A stretch of 64,000 nt of DNA from Nitrospinaceae bacterium (GTDB lineage Bacteria > Nitrospinota > Nitrospinia > Nitrospinales > Nitrospinaceae): NCBI GenBank assembly GCA_029261395.1, contig JAJDBJ010000005.1:124001-188000 (forward strand), in the 5' to 3' direction. The notes below the pieces were generated by a model. It was given only the letters and a program-made list of their open reading frames with translations, was not told where the DNA came from and made no database searches. Of this stretch, positions 43,544-53,855 are shown in pieces (positions within the stretch are counted from its first letter, which is position 1; every line of letters begins with the position of its first letter). The position numbers and the translations under genes are program-made.

Positions 43544-44086
43544 TCAGGAAGAAGAACTTTCTTCAATACAATCTTCTATCTTTCCCTCCTGCCCCAGACG
43601 ATTGATGATGGCATCTTTCAATTCATCGTTGAACTCGTTAATTCCGCCATCGCCACAACCTTCGATCTGCCATTCATAGCCCTCAAACAGGTTTTCAAGT
43701 TTGCACAGGGCTTCAACTTCCTTAACGGCGGCTTCTTTACTTTCAGATTTCAACGCAACCTCCAGATGAGTATTCACGGGAACATGTGCTACGTTGAGTT
43801 CGAATTGTATCTTCGAGCCATTCCAGTCAATGCTATCCTCTGGCTCTTCCTGCTCCATGCGTTCGCGGATAGCCGCCTGCAATGAATCGCTGAATTCATG
43901 GATGCCACCTTCAGCGCACTCTTCAATCTTCCACTTGTATCCTTTAAACAGGTCATCGCTTTCGATCATTCGGGTTACTTCCTTGCATGCTTCTTCAGTG
44001 GTGGTTTTGGATTTCAGAATCACTTCCAGATTGGTATAAACCGTAACATTGCGCACTTTTAATATATATTTTGAATGGTTTGCCAT
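43544..44086 (-). CDS. Two-repeat hypothetical protein, 180 aa
   Basis: The protein is an internal duplication: residues about 5-78 and 91-166 align along their length, with shared NLEV(I/A)LKS, DLFKGYKWKIE / NLFEGYEWQIE, C(A/G)(E/D)GGI(H/N)EF and AI(R/I)(E/N)R motifs. Each repeat looks like a strand-helix-strand-helix unit with a conserved Cys-x-x-GGI turn. A possible ligand or metal site at that turn is only a guess. An AAAGGAAA site precedes the ATG. It is upstream of the 43177 gene on the same strand. Confidence 0.65.
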   Translation of the reverse strand: MANHSKYILKVRNVTVYTNLEVILKSKTTTEEACKEVTRMIESDDLFKGYKWKIEECAEGGIHEFSDSLQAAIRERMEQEEPEDSIDWNGSKIQFELNVAHVPVNTHLEVALKSESKEAAVKEVEALCKLENLFEGYEWQIEGCGDGGINEFNDELKDAIINRLGQEGKIEDCIEESSSS

Positions 44087-44224
44087 TATTAGAGTTTTCC
44101 TTTGTTGGGTTTTTCATCATGCCTTCCGACAAGTGAATACCTACTATACAATTTAACAAGCCCGGGATCAGCCAAAATCGCGGATCTGTATTGATATTAC
44201 GAAGGCGAGTAAATCTACCGTGTG

Positions 44225-44335
44225 TCAGGACAATGGTCCGAGCCAGCCGCGACGTATCATCCACTTGCCAAGCTCAAGCACAGGAACAATCGTAAGTGCC
44301 AATCCTACAAGCAGGGTCCAATCGGCAAAGCTTAA
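44225..44335 (-). pseudogene. Remnant of a P-type ATPase C-terminus
   Basis: About 36 codons in one frame, ending in TGA, read LSFADWTLLVGLALTIVPVLE followed by LGKWMIRRGW. This resembles the last membrane helix and basic tail of cation-transporting P-type ATPases. There is no start and no further homology upstream. It directly abuts the rtcB remnant, so the junction is a fusion of two decayed genes. The assignment rests on a short segment. Confidence 0.5.
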
Positions 44336-44337
44336 AC

Positions 44338-44738
44338 GGCAGGGGCAAACCGGTCAGCACCGCACCCGCGATCCCCCCGTCCGCCATGGTGTGTTCTGCC
44401 ATGTGGAACCGCCTTTTCAATATTGGAGCGAATTTCTTTCAAATTTTCCGGCAAATCGGTTGCCTTCAAACTGGTCTGCACCGTCATCATGTCGCACCCG
44501 ATATCCGCACCGACCGCCGCTGGAATGATCGCCTTTAAGGTCGGGACCACACTTCCAATCGTCGCCCCAATCCCCAATGAACATCCGGCATGACGGCAAT
44601 GTGCTTATAAACAAAAGGCATCTGCGCGACATTCATCAACTGTTGTTCCGCTTCTTTTTCCAACGGTACGCCCCGGGTCCAGGCCTTGAACGGAGCACCT
44701 TTATCCGCCTTTAAAACATTGTAGTTGCCATTTTTCAT
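44338..44738 (-). pseudogene. rtcB: Truncated, frameshifted rtcB (RNA ligase)
   Basis: The first ~120 of the expected ~400 residues of an RtcB tRNA-splicing/RNA-repair ligase. Frame 1 reads APFKAWTRGVPLE ... MPFVYKHIAVMPDVHWG. After a G-run at 44565-44568 the homology continues in another frame with ATIGSVVPTLKAIIPAAVG and DIGCDM, then AVPHGRT. One extra G in that run would restore the frame, so this is a single-base deletion. The C-terminal two thirds are missing. The active-site Cys in DIGC is still present. It cannot make an active ligase. Confidence 0.85.
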
Positions 44739-44858
44739 GCTCAATAATCTCTTGGGCAGGCATCCAAAAAAGGGGAACCTGCAGAAACAGGATATTCTCC
44801 GAAAACTTTAGCTTTATGGGCTTACTTAAAAAAATCATATGGATAAATCGAGCGGATT

Positions 44859-44867
44859 GCTATAATC
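44859..44867 (+). promoter_or_regulatory. Extended -10 element of the efflux operon
   Basis: TGCTATAAT, an extended -10 with a consensus hexamer at 44862-44867, lies 43 bases before the first efflux gene. No clear -35 box is seen, which would suit activator control. Confidence 0.5.
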
Positions 44868-44910
44868 AGCCCAACCATAATAATCATTCTACCAAACTCA
44901 TATCCAGCTT

Positions 44911-46464
44911 ATGCCTTTCCATAAAGAAAAAGCCACAGGCACGGCAGGCCGCGCGTGGCTGATCGCGGGCTCGGCTTTGTGGGTGATAACCGGTTGCACC
45001 ACAGTAGGCCCGGATTATGTGCCCCCCCAACCGGAAATGCCCAAGCATTTCAATACTGCCTTGAAAAAACAAGAATTTAAAACCAAGCCGGGATCTTCTC
45101 CAGAGCAGAAAAACCCCGAAATCCCGGTCAAGATCGTGACTCCGGAAATGCTGGCGGCCTGGTGGCACACGCTGGATGATCCTCTGCTGAGCCAGATTGT
45201 GGAACACGCGGTCAACGGCAACTTGGATCTCAAGCTGGCGCAATCCCGGGTAAGAGAAGAACGCGCTCGCCGGGGGATTGCCCGGACCGACCGTTTCCCG
45301 ACCATAGATGCCCAGGGTTCGACAACCCGGTTTAGAAGAAGCGATGAAATCAGCCAGTTCGGAGGATCGGGCACTCTCTATTCGGCAGGATTCGATGCCA
45401 CCTGGGAATTGGATTTGTTCGGGGGTATCAAACGCTCCATCGAGGCGGCAGATGCCACCCTGGAAGCCAGCAGGGAGCAATTGTCCGATACTCTGGTCAC
45501 ACTGGTTGCCGAGGCGGCCTTGAACTATATTGAAATCCGTTCCTTTCAAGCCCGGCTTGAAGCCGCTGAGAAAAACCGCAAATCCCAGGAAGAGTCCCTG
45601 CAAATTGTTAAAGACCGTTTGCAGGCGGGCTTGACCACCACATTGACGCTGGAACAGGCCAAATACAATTTGGAAAACACCCGTGCCGAAATTCCCACTT
45701 TGAAAATAGGAATCAAGCAGGCCAAAAATGGCTTGGCGGTATTATTGGGAGAATTCCCCGGAGCCTTGAATAAGGAGCTGGAAGAGTATAAAAAAGTTCC
45801 CATTGCGCCCATCGAAATAGCGGTGGGTGTGCCGGCGGACCTTTTGCGCCGAAGGCCCGATATTCGGCGGGTCGAGAGAGAGCTGGCGGCTCAGACGGCG
45901 CGCGTGGGTGTCGCCACGGCGGACCTGTATCCCAAACTGACCTTGTTTGGATCGGTAGGACTTGAAAGCATATCCACAGCGAGTTTTTTCACAGGACCTG
46001 CCGCCGCGTTTCAGATCGGGCCTCAAATTACCTGGAATATATTCAACCGTTCACGCCTCCGGCAAAACATCATCGTTCAGGATGAATTACAGGAACAGGC
46101 ACTGATCCAATACGAATCCGCAGTGTTGACGGCGGTCAAGGATGTCGAAAATAGTTTGATCGATTACGCCGAAGAACAGGTGCGCCGCCAATCACTTCTC
46201 AAATCGATCCAATCCGCTGAACGTGCAGCGGATCTGGCCCGAGAATTGTACACGGCGGGCCTCTCAGACTTTTTAGGCGTTCTGGTGGCGGAAAGATCTC
46301 TGTTTACTTTTCAGGATAATTTGGCCGTGAGCGAAGGCAAAGTGACATCTAATTTGATACGACTTTATAAGGCGTTGGGAGGCGGCTGGAAACCGCTCAT
46401 GGCTGACGCCCAACAGGAAGCCAAAGCATTGGAAACTAAAAACCACAAGGAAGGCAACCGTTGA
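44911..46464 (+). CDS. Outer-membrane efflux lipoprotein (NodT/OprM family)
   Basis: The outer-membrane channel of a tripartite RND efflux system. The N-terminus ends in a lipobox ITGC (Cys29), followed by the family start VGPDYVPPQPEMP. Two OEP repeats follow, with typical coiled segments (ARRGIARTDRFPTIDAQ, LEAAEKNRKSQEESLQIVKDRLQAG, RRRPDIRRVERELAAQTARVG). Length is 517 residues. No Shine-Dalgarno site is evident. The adaptor gene overlaps its stop by 4 bases. Confidence 0.95.
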   Translation: MPFHKEKATGTAGRAWLIAGSALWVITGCTTVGPDYVPPQPEMPKHFNTALKKQEFKTKPGSSPEQKNPEIPVKIVTPEMLAAWWHTLDDPLLSQIVEHAVNGNLDLKLAQSRVREERARRGIARTDRFPTIDAQGSTTRFRRSDEISQFGGSGTLYSAGFDATWELDLFGGIKRSIEAADATLEASREQLSDTLVTLVAEAALNYIEIRSFQARLEAAEKNRKSQEESLQIVKDRLQAGLTTTLTLEQAKYNLENTRAEIPTLKIGIKQAKNGLAVLLGEFPGALNKELEEYKKVPIAPIEIAVGVPADLLRRRPDIRRVERELAAQTARVGVATADLYPKLTLFGSVGLESISTASFFTGPAAAFQIGPQITWNIFNRSRLRQNIIVQDELQEQALIQYESAVLTAVKDVENSLIDYAEEQVRRQSLLKSIQSAERAADLARELYTAGLSDFLGVLVAERSLFTFQDNLAVSEGKVTSNLIRLYKALGGGWKPLMADAQQEAKALETKNHKEGNR

Positions 46465-47645
46465 AAAACCGTAAACTTTTCACCTGTTTATTGTGGATTG
46501 GGTTCGCCGCCTCATTGGCCGCGTGTCAAAAGGAAGAAAGCGCCACGGCTGCTCCGCCCAAGGCCCCTCCACCGGCGGTCATGGTGACCCCCGTCATCCA
46601 TGAAAAAGTGATTAAAACTTATGAGCTCGTGGGACGCACAGCGGCAATCAAGACGGTCAATCTGGTGGCACGGGTTCAGGGTTATCTGGAGAAAAGAAAT
46701 TTCAAGGAAGGCGAGGAAATCGACAAAGGACAGCTCTTGTTCATCATCGAACAGGCTCCTTATAAAATTGCCGTCAAAGCGGCAAAGGCCAATGTTGCGA
46801 AGGCTCAAGCCACACTCGGAAATGCGAAGTCCTACCTGGACCGGCTGCACTCCGTACGCAAGGGCGGTGTTTCCCAATCGGACATGGATAAAGCCCACAG
46901 CGATTTCCTGAAAGCGGAGGCCGGTGTGATGGAAGCCCAGGCCAATCTGGATCAGGCGAAGCTGAACCTCAGCTACACCGAGATTCGCTCTCCCATCAAT
47001 GGACGCATCAGCCGGGTCTCCGTCAATGAAGGCAATCTGGTTTCATCTGAGACAGGCACCCTGGCAACTCTGGTGCAAATGGATCCGATGTATGTTTTGT
47101 TTACCGTGAATGCGGGGAATGTCCTGACCGAATTTCAGAACCAGATCAAAAAAGGCAAGGCTACAACCTTCACTCCTAAAGTGGAACTTCCTAATGGAAC
47201 CATGTATCCCCTGGAAGGTATCGAAGACTTTGTCAGCCACACCGTGGATGAAAAAACCGGTACTATCACCATCCGGGCCGTTTTTTCCAACCCCAGCAAT
47301 AATGTCCTGCCCGGCAAAGCCCACATTCCTCATACTCTGCGTTTGTTGATGCCGGGACAGTTTGTGAAGGTCTTTGTTAAAAGAGACGAGGTTCGGACTG
47401 AGAAAGTAATCCCCCAGATTGCTATTCAGGCAGATCAAATGGGGAAATTCGTACTGGTCGTCGATGGAGAAAACCGCGTCCACAAGAGAGCGGTTACTCT
47501 GGGTGAAAAGCATGAAATCAACTGGATCGTAAAGGAAGGGCTGGAAGTGGGTGAGATGGTGATATCGGAGGGCTTGCAGAAAGTGCGGCCGGGCGTCACC
47601 GTACAAACATCCTTCAAAGCTGAAACCCCCGGCGGAAAGCAATAG
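46461..47645 (+). CDS. RND efflux periplasmic adaptor (AcrA/MexA family)
   Basis: A 394-residue lipoprotein adaptor linking pump and channel; signal ends in LAAC (Cys22). It contains the biotinyl-lipoyl halves (VQGYLEKRNFKEGEEIDKGQLLFIIEQAPY and LSYTEIRSPINGRISRVSVNEGNLV), an alpha-hairpin between them, and a C-terminal beta-barrel with LRLLMPGQFVKVFVKRDE. The start is TTG, overlapping the upstream TGA, with AAGGAAGG nearby. It is the middle gene of a channel-adaptor-pump operon, an order in which the channel comes first. Confidence 0.95.
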   Translation: MKNRKLFTCLLWIGFAASLAACQKEESATAAPPKAPPPAVMVTPVIHEKVIKTYELVGRTAAIKTVNLVARVQGYLEKRNFKEGEEIDKGQLLFIIEQAPYKIAVKAAKANVAKAQATLGNAKSYLDRLHSVRKGGVSQSDMDKAHSDFLKAEAGVMEAQANLDQAKLNLSYTEIRSPINGRISRVSVNEGNLVSSETGTLATLVQMDPMYVLFTVNAGNVLTEFQNQIKKGKATTFTPKVELPNGTMYPLEGIEDFVSHTVDEKTGTITIRAVFSNPSNNVLPGKAHIPHTLRLLMPGQFVKVFVKRDEVRTEKVIPQIAIQADQMGKFVLVVDGENRVHKRAVTLGEKHEINWIVKEGLEVGEMVISEGLQKVRPGVTVQTSFKAETPGGKQ

Positions 47646-47648
47646 CTT

Positions 47649-50600
47649 ATGTTCAGCAACTTTTTTATCGAACGCCCCCGGTTTGCTTTCGTCATATCCA
47701 TTGTCATTGTGATTGCCGGGCTGGTTTCTCTTCCTCAATTACCTATTTCTCTCTATCCTCAGATCGCCCCACCGCAGGTCAAGATCACCGCCTCCTATCC
47801 GGGCGCCAGTGCCGCCGTGCTGGAAAGCACGGTTGCGGTTCCCATTGAAGCGCAGGTCAACGGCGTGGAGGATATGATTTACATGTCCTCCAAAAGCACC
47901 GACAGCGGAACCTATTCTCTCGACATTACGTTTGAGATTGGAACCGACCCCGATATGGCGGCGGTCAACGTACAGAACCGCCTCTCCCTGGCCACTCCCA
48001 CCTTACCGGAGGAAGTCAACCGATCGGGCGTTTCTGTAAAAAAACAATCCCCTGATTTCCTGCAGATCATCGCTTTCTCCTCCCCCAATGGAACTTACGA
48101 TCAGTTGTTTCTGAGCAATTTTATTTCCATCAACATCAAGGATGTGCTGTCACGCGTTCCCGGCGTCAGTGATGTCATTATATTCGGGGCTTTGGATTAC
48201 TCGATCCGGATATGGCTGGACCCGGATCAAATGGTGAACTTGGGGATCACCACCAATGATGTGGTTGCTGCCATCCGCGACCAGAATTTACAGGCTGCCG
48301 CAGGGCAAGTGGGGCAGGCACCCTCTACCCCAGACCAACAATTCCAGTACACCATCCAGGCCAAGGGGCGATTATCAGATCCATCCGAATTCGAAAATAT
48401 CATAATCCTGGCTCAACCGGATGGGTCGGTGGTGAGAATGAACGACATCGCCCGCGTGGAGCTCAGCTCACAGACATTTGAAACATTTTCACGACTCAAC
48501 CAATCGCCTACTGTCAATTTTGCAATTTACCAGCTCCCGGACGCGAATGCTCTGGAGGTCGCCCAAGGCATCAAAGAAACCATGGAGCGCTTGTCCAAAA
48601 ACTTTCCGGAGGATGTCAAATACATCATTCCCTACGATGCCACAAAATTCATCGATAGCTCGTTGAAAGAGCTTGTGGAGACTCTATTCATCGCGTTAGG
48701 GCTGGTTATTCTGGTGGTGTACATCTTTATTCAGGACTGGCGTGCCACGTTGGTCCCGGCTTTAGCCATTCCCGTGTCCTTGATCGGAACGTTTGCTCTG
48801 TTGCTGGCTATGGGCTATTCCATCAATAGCCTGACTCTGTTCGCTCTGGTATTGTCGATCGGCATCGTGGTGGATGATGCGATTGTTGTGGTTGAAAATG
48901 TTCAGCGCCACCTCCAGGAAGGATTGGAACCGAAAGAAGCGACACGACAAGCAATGAGCGAAGTGTTCGGTCCCATCATTGCCACTACCCTCGTGTTGCT
49001 GGCGGTTTTCGTTCCCATCGCCTTCATGGCAGGCATTACCGGTCAACTCTACCGGCAGTTTTCGGTCACCATTGCGATTGCGGTCTCACTTTCATCCCTC
49101 AATGCCCTGACCCTGAGTCCGGCGCTGTGTTCCATTTTGTTGCGCAACCGGCAAACCCGGCCCTGGTTTGCCCTGCGCTGGTTTGAGGCCCTGTTCAAAC
49201 TTATTTCCCGAGTCTATCTGTTCTTCGTAAAAATAATCGTGAGACGGTTTGCTTTTACAGTTTTTATATTCATGCTCATTGCAGGATCGACCTACTGGAT
49301 CTTTAAAATCTCACCCACCGGTTTTATTCCGCAGGAAGATCAGGGAGTTCTTTTTGTCGATATCCAGCTTCCGGATGGTGCCTCCCTGAATCGAACCGAC
49401 GAGGTGGTCAAACAGATGGAAGATATTATGAAAAATCTTCCGGGAGTTGAAAACACGGTTGCTCTGATTGGCAATGGGTTGATCAGCGGAACCAAACCGA
49501 ACTCCGGAACCGTTATCAGCGTCCTCAAACCCTGGGAAGAGCGTCCGACTGAAGAATTGTCCAGCGCCGGTCTTCTCCGTCGTGTATGGGCCATGACCAG
49601 CCAGGTCCCGGGAGCAAGGGCCATTGCTTTTACTCCTCCTCCGATTCGCAGCCTCGGCAACGCCAGTGGGTTTGAACTGCAACTTCAGGATATGCGGGGA
49701 GGAGAACCTCAGGAGCTCTCTTCGGCGATGCGGGGTTTTGTGTTTGAAGCCAATCAGATTCCGGAACTCCAAAATGTTTTCAGCACCTTCACCGCAGAAG
49801 TTCCCCAGATATCCCTTGAAATAGATCGCTTGCAGGCCAAGGCTTTGGGAATTCCCGTGGCTGATATTTTTGCCAGCTTGCAAGCGCAGTTGGGATCCCT
49901 TTATGTCAACGACTTCAACAAATTCGGACGAGTGTACCGGGTCATGGTCCAGGCGGAGTCCAACTATCGCAATAGTCCCGATGATATCGGCCGCATCTAT
50001 GTGAGGAGCGCCGATGGCATCATGGTGCCTCTGCGGACTCTCACGAACACGTCTTCCATATTAGGTCCCGAATCCTTGACACGCTACAACATGTACCGGG
50101 CGGCCAAGGTCAATGGCAGTCCCGGTCCGGGTCTCAGTACGGGCCAGGCAATCGCGGCGGTGGAAAAGCTGGCCGCGCGTGTCCTCCCGGAAGGCATGGG
50201 ATTCGAGTGGTCCGGGATGTCTTATCAGGAGATCAAAGCGGGCGAACAGGGGCCCATCATTTTCGCACTGGCCTTGTGTTTTGTTTATCTGTTTCTGGTG
50301 GCGCAGTATGAGAGCTGGTCGATTCCCTGGGGAGTTATTCTCTCGGTTCCGGTCGCTTTGGGCGGAGCTTTATTGGCGATGCGGGGAACCGGGCACATAT
50401 TGGACATCTATGCACAAATCGGATTGATCATGCTGGTCGGCATGGCTTCCAAAAACGCCATTCTGATTATCGAGTTCGCTAAAGTTCAAAGAGAGGAAGG
50501 ATTATCTATTTTCGAAGCGGCGGTCAAGGCCGCACGCCTGAGGTTTCGGGCAGTGATGATGACCGCGATTTCGTTCGTCCTGGGTGTCATGCCTCTGGTC

Positions 50601-50774
50601 ATTGCCACCGGCGCAGGTGCCAACAGCCGGCAGTCGTTGGGAACGATTGTTTTCGGGGGAATGCTTGCTTCGGCCATCATCGGCACGTTACTGGTTCCTT
50701 CTTTTTATACCCTGGTTCAAGCCACCACTGAAAAACTGCAAAGAAAAAAAGAACCTCAAAAAACTGAGGCATAG
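47649..50774 (+). CDS. RND multidrug efflux pump (AcrB/HAE1 family)
   Basis: A 1041-residue inner-membrane proton/drug antiporter. It has the standard start [20 protein letters not shown], twelve membrane helices and two large porter loops. The proton-relay aspartates are present as Asp409-Asp410 in [14 protein letters not shown]. The porter motifs [16 protein letters not shown] and [14 protein letters not shown] are typical. It starts 3 bases after the adaptor stop. With the first two genes it forms a complete tripartite pump. Substrates cannot be predicted. Confidence 0.97.
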   Translation: MFSNFFIERPRFAFVISIVIVIAGLVSLPQLPISLYPQIAPPQVKITASYPGASAAVLESTVAVPIEAQVNGVEDMIYMSSKSTDSGTYSLDITFEIGTDPDMAAVNVQNRLSLATPTLPEEVNRSGVSVKKQSPDFLQIIAFSSPNGTYDQLFLSNFISINIKDVLSRVPGVSDVIIFGALDYSIRIWLDPDQMVNLGITTNDVVAAIRDQNLQAAAGQVGQAPSTPDQQFQYTIQAKGRLSDPSEFENIIILAQPDGSVVRMNDIARVELSSQTFETFSRLNQSPTVNFAIYQLPDANALEVAQGIKETMERLSKNFPEDVKYIIPYDATKFIDSSLKELVETLFIALGLVILVVYIFIQDWRATLVPALAIPVSLIGTFALLLAMGYSINSLTLFALVLSIGIVVDDAIVVVENVQRHLQEGLEPKEATRQAMSEVFGPIIATTLVLLAVFVPIAFMAGITGQLYRQFSVTIAIAVSLSSLNALTLSPALCSILLRNRQTRPWFALRWFEALFKLISRVYLFFVKIIVRRFAFTVFIFMLIAGSTYWIFKISPTGFIPQEDQGVLFVDIQLPDGASLNRTDEVVKQMEDIMKNLPGVENTVALIGNGLISGTKPNSGTVISVLKPWEERPTEELSSAGLLRRVWAMTSQVPGARAIAFTPPPIRSLGNASGFELQLQDMRGGEPQELSSAMRGFVFEANQIPELQNVFSTFTAEVPQISLEIDRLQAKALGIPVADIFASLQAQLGSLYVNDFNKFGRVYRVMVQAESNYRNSPDDIGRIYVRSADGIMVPLRTLTNTSSILGPESLTRYNMYRAAKVNGSPGPGLSTGQAIAAVEKLAARVLPEGMGFEWSGMSYQEIKAGEQGPIIFALALCFVYLFLVAQYESWSIPWGVILSVPVALGGALLAMRGTGHILDIYAQIGLIMLVGMASKNAILIIEFAKVQREEGLSIFEAAVKAARLRFRAVMMTAISFVLGVMPLVIATGAGANSRQSLGTIVFGGMLASAIIGTLLVPSFYTLVQATTEKLQRKKEPQKTEA

Positions 50775-50987
50775 TTCCCTACCACCTTAAATCCAACCCA
50801 TTGAAAAAAGCCTGCCAATATCTTCCTGCACACAATTTCCTGAGAAATTCCGTCAGCCTGCCATAAGCCTTGCACTCAAAAGTTTAGCACTGTGCGCATG
50901 AACAATACGCACATACATCCCAATGCCACATGTTTTCTGCTACAGCGCCGCTATGTCGTTGGCTCTCCCGTTTATCTTAAAAATTAA

Positions 50988-51173
50988 GGCGTACCCCAAG
51001 CGCCCGACGAGTTAAACGGCCATGTTGCGCTACTTTATGATTATGGCGTAGGGCAGAATAAATGGCGGTTCGCCAAACCTGATAATATAGAAGATGTGGA
51101 GGGAATTCTTCTTGAAGAACGTATGCGAACCAATGGGGAACCGGCCTGGGACTGCGCATCGTTCAAACCCTGA
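50988..51173 (+). pseudogene. Open fragment with protein-like sequence, no start
   Basis: Sixty-one codons between stops read like a genuine protein (DELNGHVALLYDYGVGQNKW, then [20 protein letters not shown]). There is no suitable start codon near the 5' end. The 3' part overlaps the kinase remnant in another frame. I do not recognise the family. Confidence 0.35.
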
Positions 51174-51253
51174 TCGAAGCCCATTCCGGGAAGATTGACT
51201 TAGGCGAAACCCCAAAAGGCACCCTCTTCACCCTTCACTTTTCCTTGATATGA
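51116..51253 (+). pseudogene. C-terminal remnant of a histidine kinase
   Basis: The frame reads [20 protein letters not shown] followed by [19 protein letters not shown] and a stop. This is the G2 box and final strands of a HATPase domain, about 40 codons. The N, G1 and F boxes and the dimerisation domain are missing, so the gene is dead. Confidence 0.7.
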
Positions 51254-51311
51254 TTTTTGAATCACTAAAAAAATTGCGAACAATCGAAATAAAATCAGAT
51301 AAGATGCATAT

Positions 51312-52226
51312 ATGAATTATAAAAAATTATTCTCTGAAATAGCGGCCGAATTAGAATCCCTGGATGACAAGGGCAAGGTGGCTTCATATATTCCAGAATT
51401 AGGCAACGTCGATCCCAATAAATTCGGAATTCACCTTACCACCGTTGACAACAAGAATTACAGCCTGGGCGATTCCAACGAGAAGTTTTCTATTCAAAGT
51501 ATAGCCAAGGTGCTATCACTGGCATTAGCTTTCAAGTTGGACGATGAAAAGTTGTGGGACCGGGTAGGAGTAGAACCCTCAGGAACGGCTTTCAATTCTT
51601 TGGTTCAATTGGAATACGAAAAAGGTATCCCTCGCAATCCTTTCATAAATTCAGGCGCCTTGGTAATTTGCGATATCCTTGTCAGCCGCCTGGAAAATCC
51701 CAAACAGGATTTCATTGAATTCATCAGAAATATTTCAGGGAATCCAAATATAGATTACTGTCTTAAAATTTCCGAATCAGAAAAACGAACAGGCTTTAGG
51801 AATGCGGCTCTCGTTAACTTTATGAAAGCCTATGGAAATATAAAAAATAATGTCGATATCGTTTTAGATTTCTATTTCAACCTATGCTCCATAGAAATGT
51901 CTTGCAAAGAATTAGCCCAGGCATTTTTGTTCCTTGCCTCTAATGGCGTTCACCCTGCAACCCATGCAGAAGTTGTAAGTGTCAGCAAATCCAAGCGTAT
52001 CAACGCCATCATGCAGCTATGCGGTTTTTATGACGAGGCTGGTGAATTCTCTTTCAAAGTGGGATTACCCGGAAAAAGCGGGGTCGGTGGCGGGATCATT
52101 GCAATTCATCCAGGGAAATACAGTATTGCCGTTTGGAGCCCGAAATTAAACAAAAAAGGAAACTCTTATAAAGGAATGAAAGTCCTTGAATTTTTAACCA
52201 GCAGAACTCAATCCTCAATATTCTGA
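51312..52226 (+). CDS. glsA: Glutaminase
   Basis: Hydrolyses glutamine to glutamate and ammonia in the cytoplasm, using a serine beta-lactamase-like fold. The catalytic Ser63-x-x-Lys66 is in FSIQSIAKVLSLA; NPFINSGALV carries the conserved Asn, and the Tyr/Lys region and the GLPGKSGVGGGI loop near residue 258 complete the active site. At 304 residues the length is exactly that of E. coli YbaS/YneH-type enzymes. The ribosome-binding site is weak. It stands alone next to gene debris. Confidence 0.95.
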   Translation: MNYKKLFSEIAAELESLDDKGKVASYIPELGNVDPNKFGIHLTTVDNKNYSLGDSNEKFSIQSIAKVLSLALAFKLDDEKLWDRVGVEPSGTAFNSLVQLEYEKGIPRNPFINSGALVICDILVSRLENPKQDFIEFIRNISGNPNIDYCLKISESEKRTGFRNAALVNFMKAYGNIKNNVDIVLDFYFNLCSIEMSCKELAQAFLFLASNGVHPATHAEVVSVSKSKRINAIMQLCGFYDEAGEFSFKVGLPGKSGVGGGIIAIHPGKYSIAVWSPKLNKKGNSYKGMKVLEFLTSRTQSSIF

Positions 52227-52344
52227 CATTCAGGAATTCAGGAGGCCAGGGCAGAGGCATCATTATCAGGGACAAGCCAAGGAGAAGAAAGCATCGAATG
52301 AAAGAGTGGTGAAGGCGATCCGACCGGCAACCCGGAGGAAGGAA

Positions 52345-53631
52345 CTAATTATTGACCTGCAGATCTATTCGGACACGACTGATCTTATAGCGATCCAGGC
52401 TTTCTACCGTCAAATTACAATTATTGACCACAACCGTTTTCCCCACCTTGGGTATTCTCTGGAAATTTTCAATAAATAACAAACTGAGCGACTTTCTCCT
52501 TTCTTCATTACTGATATCACCTTCTTCTCTACCCAACCAGATACCCGTCGTTTTCTCAAATTCCTGTAGTTCCGTATCGCCACTGGCAGACCATGATTTC
52601 TCCCCGAGTTGGATGATACGCTGCGTTTCCGCCGCATCGGTTTCGTCATGGATTTCGCCCATCACCTCTTCGACAATATCTTCCATCGTAACAAGACCCA
52701 CCACAGTACCATTTTCATCCAATACCAAGGCCAGATGCTTTTTTTTAACTCTGAATTCGTGATACAACCTTTCGATCGGCTGCGTGATTGGAACTACAAT
52801 CACGGGCGACAATTTCAGTTCCTTCAGTTTCTTGTCGATTGTCTTGGGATCTATATACATTTGGCTGATTTCGCGTATCGTGACCACGCCCACTGGGTGG
52901 TCCATGGTTTCGCGATAAACCGGCAAGCGGGAATGCAGGCCCTGATAAATCATAGTCTCCAAAGCTTTTTGGACGGTTTCATTTTCTTCGATCCCGCAGA
53001 TTTCTGCTCGCGGCGTCATTACCTGCTGGACCAGAATATCCCCGAATCCCATGGCGCGGTCGATCATTTCCGCTTCTGAAATTTCTATAGTCCCTTCTTC
53101 CGCGCTCATGCCCACCATCGCTTGCAACTCCTCCTCCGAAACCACACCTTCCTTCCCATGTTTGATACCAAAATACCGATTGGCCCATGCAATCAACTTT
53201 CCCATGAGCCAGATCAGTGGAAAGAAAACCTTTCCCAGAATTAGAACGGGGAGTGCCGCGATCAAGGAAAAGGTTTCTGCATATTTGTGACAAAAGGTTT
53301 TAGGGATGATTTCGCCGAATATGAGAATAGCCAGGGTCAGAACACCCGTCACCAGGGCAAGCGCCTCACGACCGAATAGTTCTGTAGCCATCACTGTGGC
53401 CAGTACCGACGCTCCGATATTGACCACATTGTTTCCGATTAAGATGGTGATCAGCAATTGCTGAGGATTAGACTTGATGCGCTCGACCAAACCCGCACCT
53501 TTACGGCCCGTGTTGACCATATGCCGGACTTGTGCCGGACGTAGGGATATCAGGGCTGTCTCGGCACCGGAAAAAAATCCGGACAACATTAATAAAACAA
53601 GGAGAATGAGTAAATCGGTAACCGTGTCCAT
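52345..53631 (-). CDS. CorC/HlyC-family (CNNM-like) membrane protein with CBS pair
   Basis: A 428-residue inner-membrane protein. Residues 1-190 form a DUF21 domain with four membrane segments (LMLSGFFSGAETALISL at the start). A CBS pair follows (about 200-325, with QQVMTPRAEICGIEENETVQ), and a C-terminal CorC_HlyC FAD-binding-like domain. Relatives are implicated in magnesium/cobalt resistance or export. The name hemolysin used for the family is historical. Length is standard. Confidence 0.93.
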   Translation of the reverse strand: MDTVTDLLILLVLLMLSGFFSGAETALISLRPAQVRHMVNTGRKGAGLVERIKSNPQQLLITILIGNNVVNIGASVLATVMATELFGREALALVTGVLTLAILIFGEIIPKTFCHKYAETFSLIAALPVLILGKVFFPLIWLMGKLIAWANRYFGIKHGKEGVVSEEELQAMVGMSAEEGTIEISEAEMIDRAMGFGDILVQQVMTPRAEICGIEENETVQKALETMIYQGLHSRLPVYRETMDHPVGVVTIREISQMYIDPKTIDKKLKELKLSPVIVVPITQPIERLYHEFRVKKKHLALVLDENGTVVGLVTMEDIVEEVMGEIHDETDAAETQRIIQLGEKSWSASGDTELQEFEKTTGIWLGREEGDISNEERRKSLSLLFIENFQRIPKVGKTVVVNNCNLTVESLDRYKISRVRIDLQVNN

Positions 53632-53855
53632 ATGCCCTGTGGTTTGGTTTTAAAAGCTGAAATCGGGATTTTTTTTATAAAGATTTTATCCTATTGTCTC
53701 GCATGTATATTCGCCACAATATCATTACAATACATGAAATAAAACAAAACGCGCAGGACATTTCAGCGGGATAATCGTTCCAGCCAAAATGCGCCATCGC
53801 TGTAATTAAGGGAGGGGATAGGGGCATGGCCGCACGTCCAACAGGAACACCAAAT

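Larger units (their letters stand above)
50775..51311. other. Gene debris between the efflux operon and glutaminase
   Basis: A 537-base gap containing no intact gene. The first 200 bases look featureless. The second half holds two overlapping coding remnants, listed separately. No transposon ends or direct repeats explain the damage. Confidence 0.5.

Noticed and set aside
50977-51159. A 60-codon minus-strand frame in the debris before glutaminase
   Set aside because: It is antisense to a plus-strand fragment with a more protein-like composition, and I could not match it to a transposase or other family.
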